From IMG/VR virus record IMGVR_UViG_3300031658_000200, positions 1 through 20,070 of that record: a stretch of 20,070 nucleotides of DNA; one strand, given 5' to 3'. The translations under genes and the position numbers were made by a program. Each line of letters starts with the position of its first letter. The first letter of the stretch is position 1. Source of the DNA: a virus. The notes under the pieces are model-generated. The model was not told the DNA's origin. It did not search any database and was given only the letters and a program-made list of their open reading frames with translations. This document shows positions 1 to 6,392 of the stretch, piece after piece.

Positions 1-2
1 TT

Positions 3-1241
3 GGTGGTGATAAATCTAACCTATTGTCATTTTTAAGTAGTGCGTTATGGGAAGAACTTCAAACATCAAGAGCGTGGGTACAAATAGATTATCCAACTGT
101 TGATCTTGATAGTTTAAGCCCAGAAGATAGACGTGAGGTTAAGCCTTATCCTGTTTTACATACTGCTGAAAATATTATTAATTGGTCTACTGGAACTGAC
201 TTTAAAGGTCAAGTTAAATTAGATCAACTTATAACTAGATACTTTACATTAGCTTATGATGCTAATAGCCCTTATCATTCTAAATATGTTGATACTGTGC
301 AAGTTCATAAGTTAAATGAACAAGGTTTATATGTTATAGAAAACTTTATTAGAAACACATCGGATACTCCTTCATATATTGATGGTAGTATAGATTATAA
401 TTTTGATCAATTAACAGATGTATGGATCTCTCAAGGTACTAACGAGAATTTATTTAAGAATGGTGAAAGAATGGATTTTATTCCTTTCTTCCCACTTAAT
501 GGATCCGTTGATACAGTAGATCCTATGATGACTCCTATTGTAAATAGAGAAGTAGCCTTATATAATAAAATAAGTAGAAGAAACCATTTATTATATTTAT
601 CTGCTACTTATACTCCAGTGGTTAAGTCTGATTCATTAACAGAAAATGAAAAGAACCAACTTGTTAAGCAAGGTCTTGGTACTTGGATGTTTGTTAATAA
701 AGATGATACTGTCGAAACTTTACAAACACCTACTGATGCTTTAAAAGATATGGAAGAAGCAATTAAGAATGGATATGATGAATTAACTAGAATTGGTGTC
801 AAGATGTTGAGCCTAGAGCCCAATAACTCAGACCAATCTGGTGTAGCTCTATCTTTACGTAATGCTTCTCAAAATGCTGCATTAAGTACATTAAATGCAA
901 AGATATCTGAATCAATGAAAAAGATAATTAAACATTTGATCAATTGGCGTTATGATGTTGATATTAAAGAAACTGATATAAGATTTAATTTATCAGCTGA
1001 CTTTAATGCTACACCTCGTGGAGCTGATTGGATGAGATTAATTACTGAATGGTATCAAAATGGATTGATTCCAAGAACTACTTTCTTAGAAGTTGCTAAA
1101 AATAATGATGCAATTCCTACAGATTATGATGATATTAAAGGTGAGGATGAAATATCAAATGATAATAGGATTATAAGTCCAAGAGAGCAATTCAACCAAG
1201 AACTTTCTTCATTAGAACAAAACACTGATGAAGTTAATTAA
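3..1241 (+). CDS. Phage portal protein, DUF4055-like (5' end outside window)
   Basis: This is the dodecameric portal through which DNA enters the prohead and to which the tail attaches. The frame is open from base 3 (reads GGDKSNLLSFLSS...), so the true start lies upstream. The TTG at 24 is an internal Leu codon, not a convincing start. About 412 residues are visible. The body resembles DUF4055 portals: an N-terminal segment ending in LQTSRAWVQIDYP, a central RRNHLLYLSATYTPVV helix region, GTWMFVN, and the late helix SGVALSLRNASQNAALSTL leading to the crown-like C-terminus. The position before a gp7-like minor head protein, scaffold and capsid supports the call, although an RNR island separates it from them. 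The large terminase gene is expected upstream of the window. The family assignment comes from recalled sequence character, not a search. Confidence 0.85.
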   Translation, partial: GGDKSNLLSFLSSALWEELQTSRAWVQIDYPTVDLDSLSPEDRREVKPYPVLHTAENIINWSTGTDFKGQVKLDQLITRYFTLAYDANSPYHSKYVDTVQVHKLNEQGLYVIENFIRNTSDTPSYIDGSIDYNFDQLTDVWISQGTNENLFKNGERMDFIPFFPLNGSVDTVDPMMTPIVNREVALYNKISRRNHLLYLSATYTPVVKSDSLTENEKNQLVKQGLGTWMFVNKDDTVETLQTPTDALKDMEEAIKNGYDELTRIGVKMLSLEPNNSDQSGVALSLRNASQNAALSTLNAKISESMKKIIKHLINWRYDVDIKETDIRFNLSADFNATPRGADWMRLITEWYQNGLIPRTTFLEVAKNNDAIPTDYDDIKGEDEISNDNRIISPREQFNQELSSLEQNTDEVN

Positions 1242-1344
1242 ATACTCAATTTATGGTGCACTAGTTATATACTTGTGCACTATAACGTCTTTGGCAGCTA
1301 CTAAATTAGAGAAAGATAAGAACAAAATTTTAAAAACAACTTAA
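1228..1344 (+). CDS. Small signal-peptide-like or membrane protein, 38 aa
   Basis: A short ORF starts at ATG 1228, overlaps the last 14 bases of the portal gene, and ends 10 bases before nrdA. The product begins MKLIKYSIYGALVIYLC. It has a basic n-region (K2, K5), a hydrophobic core to about residue 22, an S-L-A/A possible signal peptidase site near residue 23, then a short Lys-rich tail (TKLEKDKNKILKTT). It is therefore either a tiny exported peptide or a single-pass membrane peptide. No lipobox is convincing around C17. There is no clear Shine-Dalgarno before the ATG, so translation would depend on coupling to the portal gene. The same DNA holds an inverted repeat (1257-1279), so the stretch might be regulatory instead. 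No function is recognised. Confidence 0.45.
   Translation: MKLIKYSIYGALVIYLCTITSLAATKLEKDKNKILKTT
1257..1279. repeat. 23-bp imperfect inverted repeat upstream of nrdA
   Basis: The arms TGCACTAGT (1257-1265) and ACTTGTGCA (1271-1279) are complementary at 8 of 9 positions around a TATAT spacer. The octamer GTGCACTA also occurs twice in the same orientation (1258-1263 region and 1275-1282), because GTGCAC is itself palindromic. It lies about 75 to 100 bases before the nrdA start and inside the 38-residue ORF. It could be an operator for the RNR genes or an RNA hairpin. It does not match the usual NrdR box spacing. The function is inference. Confidence 0.4.
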
Positions 1345-1354
1345 AAGGAATAAA

Positions 1355-3109
1355 ATGATAGATAAAGAAAGAGATAATCTTTTGACTGACTTTGGAAAGA
1401 CAACTTTAAAAGATAGGTACTTATTACCGGAGGAAGATAGTCCACAAGAAGCATTTATGAGAGCAGCAAAAGCCTATTCAGATAATGATGAAATGGCACA
1501 AAGAATTTACGATTATTCAAGCAAATTATGGTTCATGTACTCTACACCAATATTAAGTAATGGTGGTACAAAAAGAGGTATGCCTATATCTTGCTTTTTA
1601 AATTATGTAGGCGATTCAAGAGAAGGATTAACTGGACACTATACTGAAAATGCTTGGTTAACAAGTATTGGTGGTGGTATTGGTGGTTACTGGGGTGATG
1701 TAAGATCTGATGGTACTGTAACATCTGGAGGATCTCAATCTTCTGGAACTATTCCATTTTTACATGTAGTAGACAGTGAAATCATGGCCTTCAGTCAAGG
1801 TAAAACTAGAAGAGGTAGTTATGCAGCCTATATGGATGTATCTCACCCTGAAATACTAGAATTTTTAGATATAAGAAAGCCATCTGGTGGAGATATACAT
1901 AGAAAATGTTTAAATCTACATCATGGTATTAATATGTCAAATGAGTTTATGCAATTAATAGAAAAATGTATAGCTGAACCTACTTATGATGATACTTGGA
2001 ACTTAATTGATCCACATACTAAGGAAACAATTAGAACTGTATCAGCAAGAGATTTGTGGCTTAAGATATTAGAAAATAGAGTAGCTACTGGTGAGCCTTA
2101 CATGTGTTTTATTGATCATATTAATGATGCATTACCTGAAACACAAAAAGCCTTAGGATTAAAAGTACATCATTCAAATTTATGTACAGAAATTACTTTA
2201 CCTACAGCCGAAGATAGAACAGCAGTCTGTTGTTTGTCTTCAGTTAATTTAGAAACTTACGATGAATGGAAAAATGATAAATTATTTATTTCAGACATTG
2301 TTAGGTTCTTAGATAATGTATTAACTAACTTTATTGAAAATGCTCCAGAGCATGTATTTAGAGCAAAGTTTTCTGCTACACAAGAAAGATCTATTGGTTT
2401 AGGTGCTATGGGGTTTCATGCTTATTTACAAAAGTGTGGTATACCATTTGAATCTGCTTTGGCTAAAGCTAAAAATTTAAGTATATTTAAATATATTAAA
2501 TCTGAAGCTATAGCTGAGTCTAAAAGATTAGCAGTTAAACGTGGTGAAGCTCCTGATATGGAAGGTACTGGAATGCGTAATGCTCATTTATTAGCAATTG
2601 CACCCAATGCTTCAAGTTCAATTATTTGTGGTACTACATCACCTTCAATTGAGCCTTATAGAGCTAATGCCTATGTACAAAAGACTATGAGTGGTTCATT
2701 CTTAGTTAAAAACAAACATTTAGAAAAATTATTAGAAACAAAAGGAATAAACAATGATAAAACGTGGACTTCAATCCTTGCTAACAGGGGTTCGGTATTG
2801 CATATCAAAGATCTGTCAGATTACGAAAAAGATATATTTAAAACTTCGATCGAAATAAATCAACAATGGATAATTGAGCATGCAGCCGATAGACAAGAGT
2901 TTATTTGCCAAGGCCAATCATTAAATGTTTTTGTACCAGCTGATGTTAATATTAAAGAATTACACGATATTCACATGTTAGCCTGGAAGAAAAAATTAAA
3001 GACATTATACTATTGTAGAAGTGAAGCTATTAAAAGAGCTGAACTTGTATCGTTAAAAGTTGAAAGAACAATAATACCTGAAGCTGATTGTTTAGCTTGT
3101 GAAGGTTAA
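1355..3109 (+). CDS. nrdA: Class I ribonucleoside-diphosphate reductase, large (alpha) subunit
   Basis: NrdA reduces ribonucleoside diphosphates to deoxyribonucleoside diphosphates in the cytoplasm, supplying phage DNA synthesis. At 584 residues it is much shorter than E. coli NrdA and lacks the N-terminal ATP-cone. It begins directly in the region leading to the catalytic barrel, so dATP activity inhibition is probably absent. Key residues are visible: substrate-reducing Cys80 (PISC), the NLHHG segment at 187-191, active-site N275-C277-E279 (NLCTE), Cys292 as the partner redox Cys (VCCLSSVNL), the radical-transfer pair Y552-Y553, and the C-terminal redox pair C579/C582 (CLAC). The start has an AAAGGAATAAA ribosome binding site. 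nrdB follows 17 bases downstream, fixing the enzyme as class I. No thioredoxin or glutaredoxin gene is seen nearby, so host reductants are presumably used. Confidence 0.96.
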   Translation: MIDKERDNLLTDFGKTTLKDRYLLPEEDSPQEAFMRAAKAYSDNDEMAQRIYDYSSKLWFMYSTPILSNGGTKRGMPISCFLNYVGDSREGLTGHYTENAWLTSIGGGIGGYWGDVRSDGTVTSGGSQSSGTIPFLHVVDSEIMAFSQGKTRRGSYAAYMDVSHPEILEFLDIRKPSGGDIHRKCLNLHHGINMSNEFMQLIEKCIAEPTYDDTWNLIDPHTKETIRTVSARDLWLKILENRVATGEPYMCFIDHINDALPETQKALGLKVHHSNLCTEITLPTAEDRTAVCCLSSVNLETYDEWKNDKLFISDIVRFLDNVLTNFIENAPEHVFRAKFSATQERSIGLGAMGFHAYLQKCGIPFESALAKAKNLSIFKYIKSEAIAESKRLAVKRGEAPDMEGTGMRNAHLLAIAPNASSSIICGTTSPSIEPYRANAYVQKTMSGSFLVKNKHLEKLLETKGINNDKTWTSILANRGSVLHIKDLSDYEKDIFKTSIEINQQWIIEHAADRQEFICQGQSLNVFVPADVNIKELHDIHMLAWKKKLKTLYYCRSEAIKRAELVSLKVERTIIPEADCLACEG

Positions 3110-3126
3110 TAAAGGAATAAAAGAAT

Positions 3127-4080
3127 ATGAGTCTATTTAAGGCACGAACACATTATAAACCATTTGAATATGAATGGGCGTTTGAAGCTTATGATACCAT
3201 GCAAAAAATGCACTGGTTGCCAAGTGAAGTACCATTGCATGAAGATGTAAGGGATTGGAATGAAAGATTAACCGAAGAAGAAAAGAATCTTATTAGTAGT
3301 ATACTTAAATTCTTTACTCAAGGTGATGTTGACATTGCACAAGCTTACTTGGATAGATATATTCCTAAATTTAAATCTCCTGAAGTTAGAATGATGTTAA
3401 GTTCATTTGCTAACTCTGAAGCCAATCATGCTCATAGTTATTCATTATTAAATGATACTATTGGTGAAACGGCATTGACTGATTATAAGGCATTTCAAGA
3501 ATATAAAGAAATGGCTGATAAACATGCTTATTTATTTAAATCTAAAGGTACTGGTACAGAAGGTCTTATAAGAGATATTGCTTGCTTTAGTGCTTTTGGT
3601 GAAGGCTTACAATTATTTGCATCATTTGTTATGCTACTAAACTTTCAAAGGTTTGGTAGAATGAAAGGTATGTGTCAAATTGTAACTTGGTCTATAAGAG
3701 ATGAAACACACCATGTTGAGTCAATGATTAAATTATTTCATACATTAATAAAAGAAAACCCTGAAGTATGGACAGAAAAGTTTAAAGCTGAAATATATCA
3801 AACTGCTAGAGATATGGTAGACCTAGAAGATAAGTTTATAGATCTTGCATTTGCTAGTGGTGGTATAAGAGGTTTAAAAGCTGAAGAAGTTAAACAGTAT
3901 ATAAGATATATTGCTGATAGAAGATTATTACAATTATCATTAAAACCGAATTATAAAGTTAAAGAAAATCCTTTAAGCTGGCTTGATTGGGTTATTAATG
4001 GTGTTGAGCATGCTAACTTCTTTGAAAGTAGAGCAACTGAATATAATAAGGGTACTATAACAGGAAGTTTATGGGGATAA
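3127..4080 (+). CDS. nrdB: Class I ribonucleoside-diphosphate reductase, small (beta) subunit
   Basis: NrdB holds the metal-radical cofactor that starts catalysis in NrdA. At 317 residues it is of near-normal length. The ferritin-like metal ligands are all recognisable by alignment to E. coli NrdB: D67 (TQGD), E98 and H101 (SEANH), E159 (FGEG), and E193 and H196 (RDETHH). The expected radical tyrosine is Y105, seven residues after E98, so this is a tyrosyl-radical type enzyme rather than the Phe-containing class Ic. The C-terminus keeps a tyrosine (Y306, SRATEYNKG) suited to the radical-transfer chain. It has its own AAAGGAATAAAAG ribosome binding site and clearly forms an operon with nrdA. 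All catalytic residues being intact argues that the pair is functional. Confidence 0.96.
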   Translation: MSLFKARTHYKPFEYEWAFEAYDTMQKMHWLPSEVPLHEDVRDWNERLTEEEKNLISSILKFFTQGDVDIAQAYLDRYIPKFKSPEVRMMLSSFANSEANHAHSYSLLNDTIGETALTDYKAFQEYKEMADKHAYLFKSKGTGTEGLIRDIACFSAFGEGLQLFASFVMLLNFQRFGRMKGMCQIVTWSIRDETHHVESMIKLFHTLIKENPEVWTEKFKAEIYQTARDMVDLEDKFIDLAFASGGIRGLKAEEVKQYIRYIADRRLLQLSLKPNYKVKENPLSWLDWVINGVEHANFFESRATEYNKGTITGSLWG

Positions 4081-4081
4081 T

Positions 4082-4297
4082 ATGCAATATGTTTTAATAA
4101 TGGGATTATGTTTTGGTATAAACAATACATGTATGGATCCTATTCAACCTGAACTAGTATTTAAAGACTATTATTCTTGTATAACATATGGTTATAAATT
4201 TTCTGATCAAATGATACAAAGAATGGAAAAAGAAGAAGTTAATACAAATAAAACTTATTTTAAGTTTACATGTATTGACCCTACACAAGGAGTTTAA
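4082..4297 (+). CDS. Small Cys-containing hypothetical protein, 71 aa
   Basis: The gene starts one base after the nrdB stop, so it is probably translationally coupled to the RNR pair. The product starts MQYVLIMGLCFGINNTC and contains four cysteines (C10, C17, C33, C64) in a short body with YYSCITYGYKFSDQMI and a final FKFTC. The first 10 residues are hydrophobic, but there is no classic basic n-region for a signal peptide. The spacing of Cys with aromatic residues recalls small uncharacterised proteins common in marine phages. No function is known to me. The even number of Cys and the position after nrdB make a redox or secreted disulfide-bonded role conceivable, but that is speculation. Its last codons (CAA GGA GTT) supply the ribosome binding site for the next gene. 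Confidence 0.7.
   Translation: MQYVLIMGLCFGINNTCMDPIQPELVFKDYYSCITYGYKFSDQMIQRMEKEEVNTNKTYFKFTCIDPTQGV
4287..4292 (+). promoter_or_regulatory. Ideal Shine-Dalgarno for the Lys-rich peptide gene
   Basis: AAGGAG lies in the last sense codons of the preceding gene, with 7 bases between it and the ATG at 4300. This is close to the optimum and is the main evidence that the following 22-codon ORF is translated rather than being a random purine tract. Confidence 0.65.
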
Positions 4298-4299
4298 TT

Positions 4300-4368
4300 A
4301 TGGCGTATAAGAAGAAAAAAGAAGAAAAGAAAAAGAAGAAAAAGAAAAAAACATATAAAAGGAAATAA
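4300..4368 (+). CDS. Very small Lys-rich peptide, 22 aa
   Basis: The ORF starts MAYKKKKEEKK, continues as an almost unbroken lysine run and ends TYKRK; about 15 of 22 residues are Lys or Arg. It has no fold of its own and would be strongly nucleic-acid or membrane binding. The start is two bases after the previous stop and is served by AAGGAG at 4287-4292. The final codons AAA AGG AAA with the stop also form the Shine-Dalgarno (AAAAGGAAA) of the next gene at 4371, so the three genes are tightly linked. The location before head-assembly genes makes a DNA- or capsid-associated role possible, but this is inference. The alternative is a purely purine-rich leader with no useful product. Confidence 0.6.
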   Translation: MAYKKKKEEKKKKKKKKTYKRK

Positions 4369-4370
4369 TA

Positions 4371-4595
4371 ATGAGTAATAATGGAAAAGTTGAAGATAAA
4401 ATCATAACTATTGATGACAAGAAATATAAAGAAAGTGATCTATCACCTGCAGTTAAACAAAATTTAGCTATATTAGGTGATTGTAATAACAAAAAGATAT
4501 TAGCTACGTTAGATGTTAATAAAAATGATATCTTAATTGCTGAATACTCTAAAAGAATTAATGCAGAATTAGATATCCTTAATAAGAAAAAATAA
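4371..4595 (+). CDS. Small protein, DUF6447-like
   Basis: A 74-residue cytosolic protein. Its pattern is K-[I/V]-TIDDKKY...DLSPAVKQNLAIL near residues 10-35, followed by a helical, charged C-terminal half (ILIAEYSKRINAELDIL). This resembles the DUF6447 type of phage proteins (a T-I-D-G-K-x-Y strand, a D-L-S-x-x-x-K helix, then a coiled-coil). That family has no assigned function that I know of. It is often found near structural genes in marine phages. It lies between the Lys-rich peptide and the minor head protein, with AAAAGGAAATAAT before its ATG. It could be a small virion or assembly factor. The family match is by eye only. Confidence 0.65.
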   Translation: MSNNGKVEDKIITIDDKKYKESDLSPAVKQNLAILGDCNNKKILATLDVNKNDILIAEYSKRINAELDILNKKK

Positions 4596-4604
4596 AGGAA
4601 ATAA

Positions 4605-5627
4605 ATGAGTATAAATGATGATGTATATTCAAGAATGCTGAAACACCGTGCATTATTGACTCTTTACGAAAAGAGATTGGATACTGAAATTACTAAAATT
4701 TTAGCTTCACACAAAATAAGGTTACAACGAATTGTTGCAATGTCTGGTACTGTAAATATAAATGCTTTAACTAGAGCTTTGAACAGAGAAATTCGTTTAA
4801 CTTATAAGAAAATATATAAAGATGGTTTAGATGAATTAAATAAATTAGCTGGCGTGAGCGCTAGATTTTATAAAAATTTATTTGATAAATCACTATCTAA
4901 CATATATAAAGCAAGAGGTGTTAAAGATACTTTAAAAGTTAATGACTTGATTATTAAATCCAATGGAACATTTAGTCAACAATTAACTTCTATAAGTATG
5001 TTACAACAAAGAAAAATAAAAGGTATAGTCAAACTTGGTATGACTCAAAATAAAGCTATGATCAATATAGCCCAAGATTTAGGTAGAAGTGGTTTAATTA
5101 CTTCTGCTGTACAATTAAAAACGTTAACTAGAACTGCTATAACTGAAACATCTAATTTTGTATCTAATGCAACTTATAAATTAAATGATGATGTTGTAAA
5201 TGGTTACCAATATGTAGCTACTTTAGATTTAAGAACTAGTTTAATTTGTGGTAGATTAGATGGTAAGGTTTATTCATTAGATAATAAATTTGCACCTCAA
5301 CCGCCTCAACATTTTAATTGTAGATCAACAACTATACCTGTTATAAAAAGTACTGATCAATTATTAAATACTAAAAATAATAGATTACAAAAACGAAAAA
5401 TTGCTGGATTATCTGATAGCCGCCGTGCCTCTATCAATGGTCAAGTACCAGGAAAAACAACTTATCCTGAATGGTTATCAAGTCAATCTAACGATGTTAA
5501 ATTGGCAATATTAGGAAATAAAAAAAGAGTTAGTTTATTTAACTCTGGGGATATTAAATTTTCTCAATTTTCTAATAAAACTGGTAAACTGATTTCGTTA
5601 AAACAACTAGAAAAATTATCGAATTAA
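4605..5627 (+). CDS. Minor head protein, SPP1 gp7 / Mu F family head morphogenesis
   Basis: Proteins of this family bind the portal, are packaged inside the prohead in a few copies and influence DNA ejection. The 340-residue product has an N-terminal helical region (about 1-165) and the conserved gp7/F core at about 170-247: TRTAITETSNF, then DLRTSLICGRLDGKVY (D208, R210, C215, G220) and PPQHFNCRSTTIPV with H236, C239 and R240. These match the family signature D-x-R-T...C...H-x-x-C-R. A further ~90-residue basic C-terminal tail follows. Normally this gene sits directly after the portal gene; here about 3.3 kb of accessory genes lies between them. The start has AAAGGAAATAA. Confidence 0.92.
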   Translation: MSINDDVYSRMLKHRALLTLYEKRLDTEITKILASHKIRLQRIVAMSGTVNINALTRALNREIRLTYKKIYKDGLDELNKLAGVSARFYKNLFDKSLSNIYKARGVKDTLKVNDLIIKSNGTFSQQLTSISMLQQRKIKGIVKLGMTQNKAMINIAQDLGRSGLITSAVQLKTLTRTAITETSNFVSNATYKLNDDVVNGYQYVATLDLRTSLICGRLDGKVYSLDNKFAPQPPQHFNCRSTTIPVIKSTDQLLNTKNNRLQKRKIAGLSDSRRASINGQVPGKTTYPEWLSSQSNDVKLAILGNKKRVSLFNSGDIKFSQFSNKTGKLISLKQLEKLSN

Positions 5628-5678
5628 TCTTTTGTTTTAAATTTAAATATAACTAAGGCCGTGTCCAAAGGAAAAATA

Positions 5679-6329
5679 ATGACTGAAAACATAGTAAACA
5701 CTCAAGAAATAACTAAAAAAACTGAAACAACACAACCAGATATAAAACAAATGGTTGATGATGAAGTTTCAAAAGCTATATCTAATATTAAAGTAAATTT
5801 AGATAATGCATATAAAGAACGGGATGAAGCAATTGTTAAAGTTGAAGAGCTAAAAGATAATGCAAGAAAAGCAGAAATTAATAGTCTTGAACAACAAGGT
5901 AAACATTCTGAAGTTATGCAAATGAAGCTTACTGAAATGAATAGTAAACTTGAGTCATACGAACAAAAGAACACTGAATTAAGTAGAGATAACGCTGTGC
6001 GTTCTCAGCTTAACTCTTTAAATTTCAAATCTGAAAAAGCCGCTAATATGGCCTATCAAGATATAGTAGGAGATTTAAAGAAAGATGCTACTGGAAATTG
6101 GATACATGAAAACGGATTAAGTATTAATGATGCTGTGTCATCATATTCTAAAGACGATAATAATGCTTTTTTATTTTCAGTTAAAGCTAATGTAGGCTCT
6201 GGTGTTTCACCAGCTAAACCTGCATCAGGAAACAATCCTGTCAAATCTATAAAAGAGATGTCAACTGAAGAACTACTTGCCAATATCGAAAAAGGTAATG
6301 TTAAAGTTGACGGAGACTGGGCCGAATAA
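5679..6329 (+). CDS. Prohead scaffolding protein
   Basis: The product is 216 residues if translation starts at ATG 5679, which follows an ideal AAAGGAAAAATA ribosome binding site. An in-frame GTG at 5661 would place that site inside the gene and is rejected. The sequence is highly charged and predicted mostly helical: about residues 20-110 form a long coiled-coil region (VEELKDNARKAEINSL, VMQMKLTEMNSKLESYEQ). It has no cysteine and no enzymatic motif. The C-terminus carries a small acidic/hydrophobic segment (SIKEMSTEELLANIEKGNV), as capsid-binding tails of scaffolds often do. Its place immediately before the major capsid gene is the standard scaffold position. No serine protease motif is seen, so a separate head protease is not evident in this window. 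Confidence 0.85.
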   Translation: MTENIVNTQEITKKTETTQPDIKQMVDDEVSKAISNIKVNLDNAYKERDEAIVKVEELKDNARKAEINSLEQQGKHSEVMQMKLTEMNSKLESYEQKNTELSRDNAVRSQLNSLNFKSEKAANMAYQDIVGDLKKDATGNWIHENGLSINDAVSSYSKDDNNAFLFSVKANVGSGVSPAKPASGNNPVKSIKEMSTEELLANIEKGNVKVDGDWAE

Positions 6330-6334
6330 GCCCA
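6318..6334 (+). terminator. Weak terminator-like hairpin at the end of the scaffold gene
   Basis: TGGGC (6318-6322) pairs with GCCCA (6330-6334) across a 7-base loop that includes the scaffold stop codon, followed by ATCTTTTATAAT. The stem is short and the T tract is interrupted. It may attenuate transcription or be coincidental. Confidence 0.3.
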
Positions 6335-6353
6335 ATCTTTTATAATAATAACC

Positions 6354-6369
6354 GAAGCAATTATGCTTC
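6354..6369 (+). other. Hairpin in the leader of the major capsid gene
   Basis: GAAGCA and TGCTTC form a 6-bp perfect stem with an ATTA loop, ending 23 bases before the capsid ATG and upstream of its AAAAGGA ribosome binding site. There is no T tract after it, so it is not a terminator. It could stabilise or mark the 5' end of a processed capsid mRNA. The role is inference. Confidence 0.4.
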
Positions 6370-6392
6370 AATAATAATAAAAGGAAAAATAA

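Noticed and set aside
24-1241. TTG at base 24 as the start of the portal gene
   Set aside because: The frame is open to the window edge from base 3 with plausible coding sequence, no ribosome binding site precedes 24, and DUF4055-like portals are longer than the visible part.
1257-1279. NrdR box upstream of nrdA
   Set aside because: The inverted repeat has 13 bases between the CAC and GTG arms, not the shorter spacing of the known 16-bp box, and there is no second box at the usual distance.
4298-4492. Open reading frame on the minus strand opposite the Lys-rich tract
   Set aside because: It is the reverse complement of a purine-rich tract, giving Ser/Phe-rich low-complexity sequence without a ribosome binding site, and overlaps better plus-strand genes.
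5661-5678. GTG at 5661 as the scaffold start
   Set aside because: It would put the clear AAAGGA ribosome binding site inside the gene; ATG 5679 is well spaced from that site.
6341-6350. TATAATAATA before the capsid gene as a -10 promoter element
   Set aside because: No recognisable -35 element 16-18 bases upstream, and TATAAT-like strings are common by chance in this DNA.
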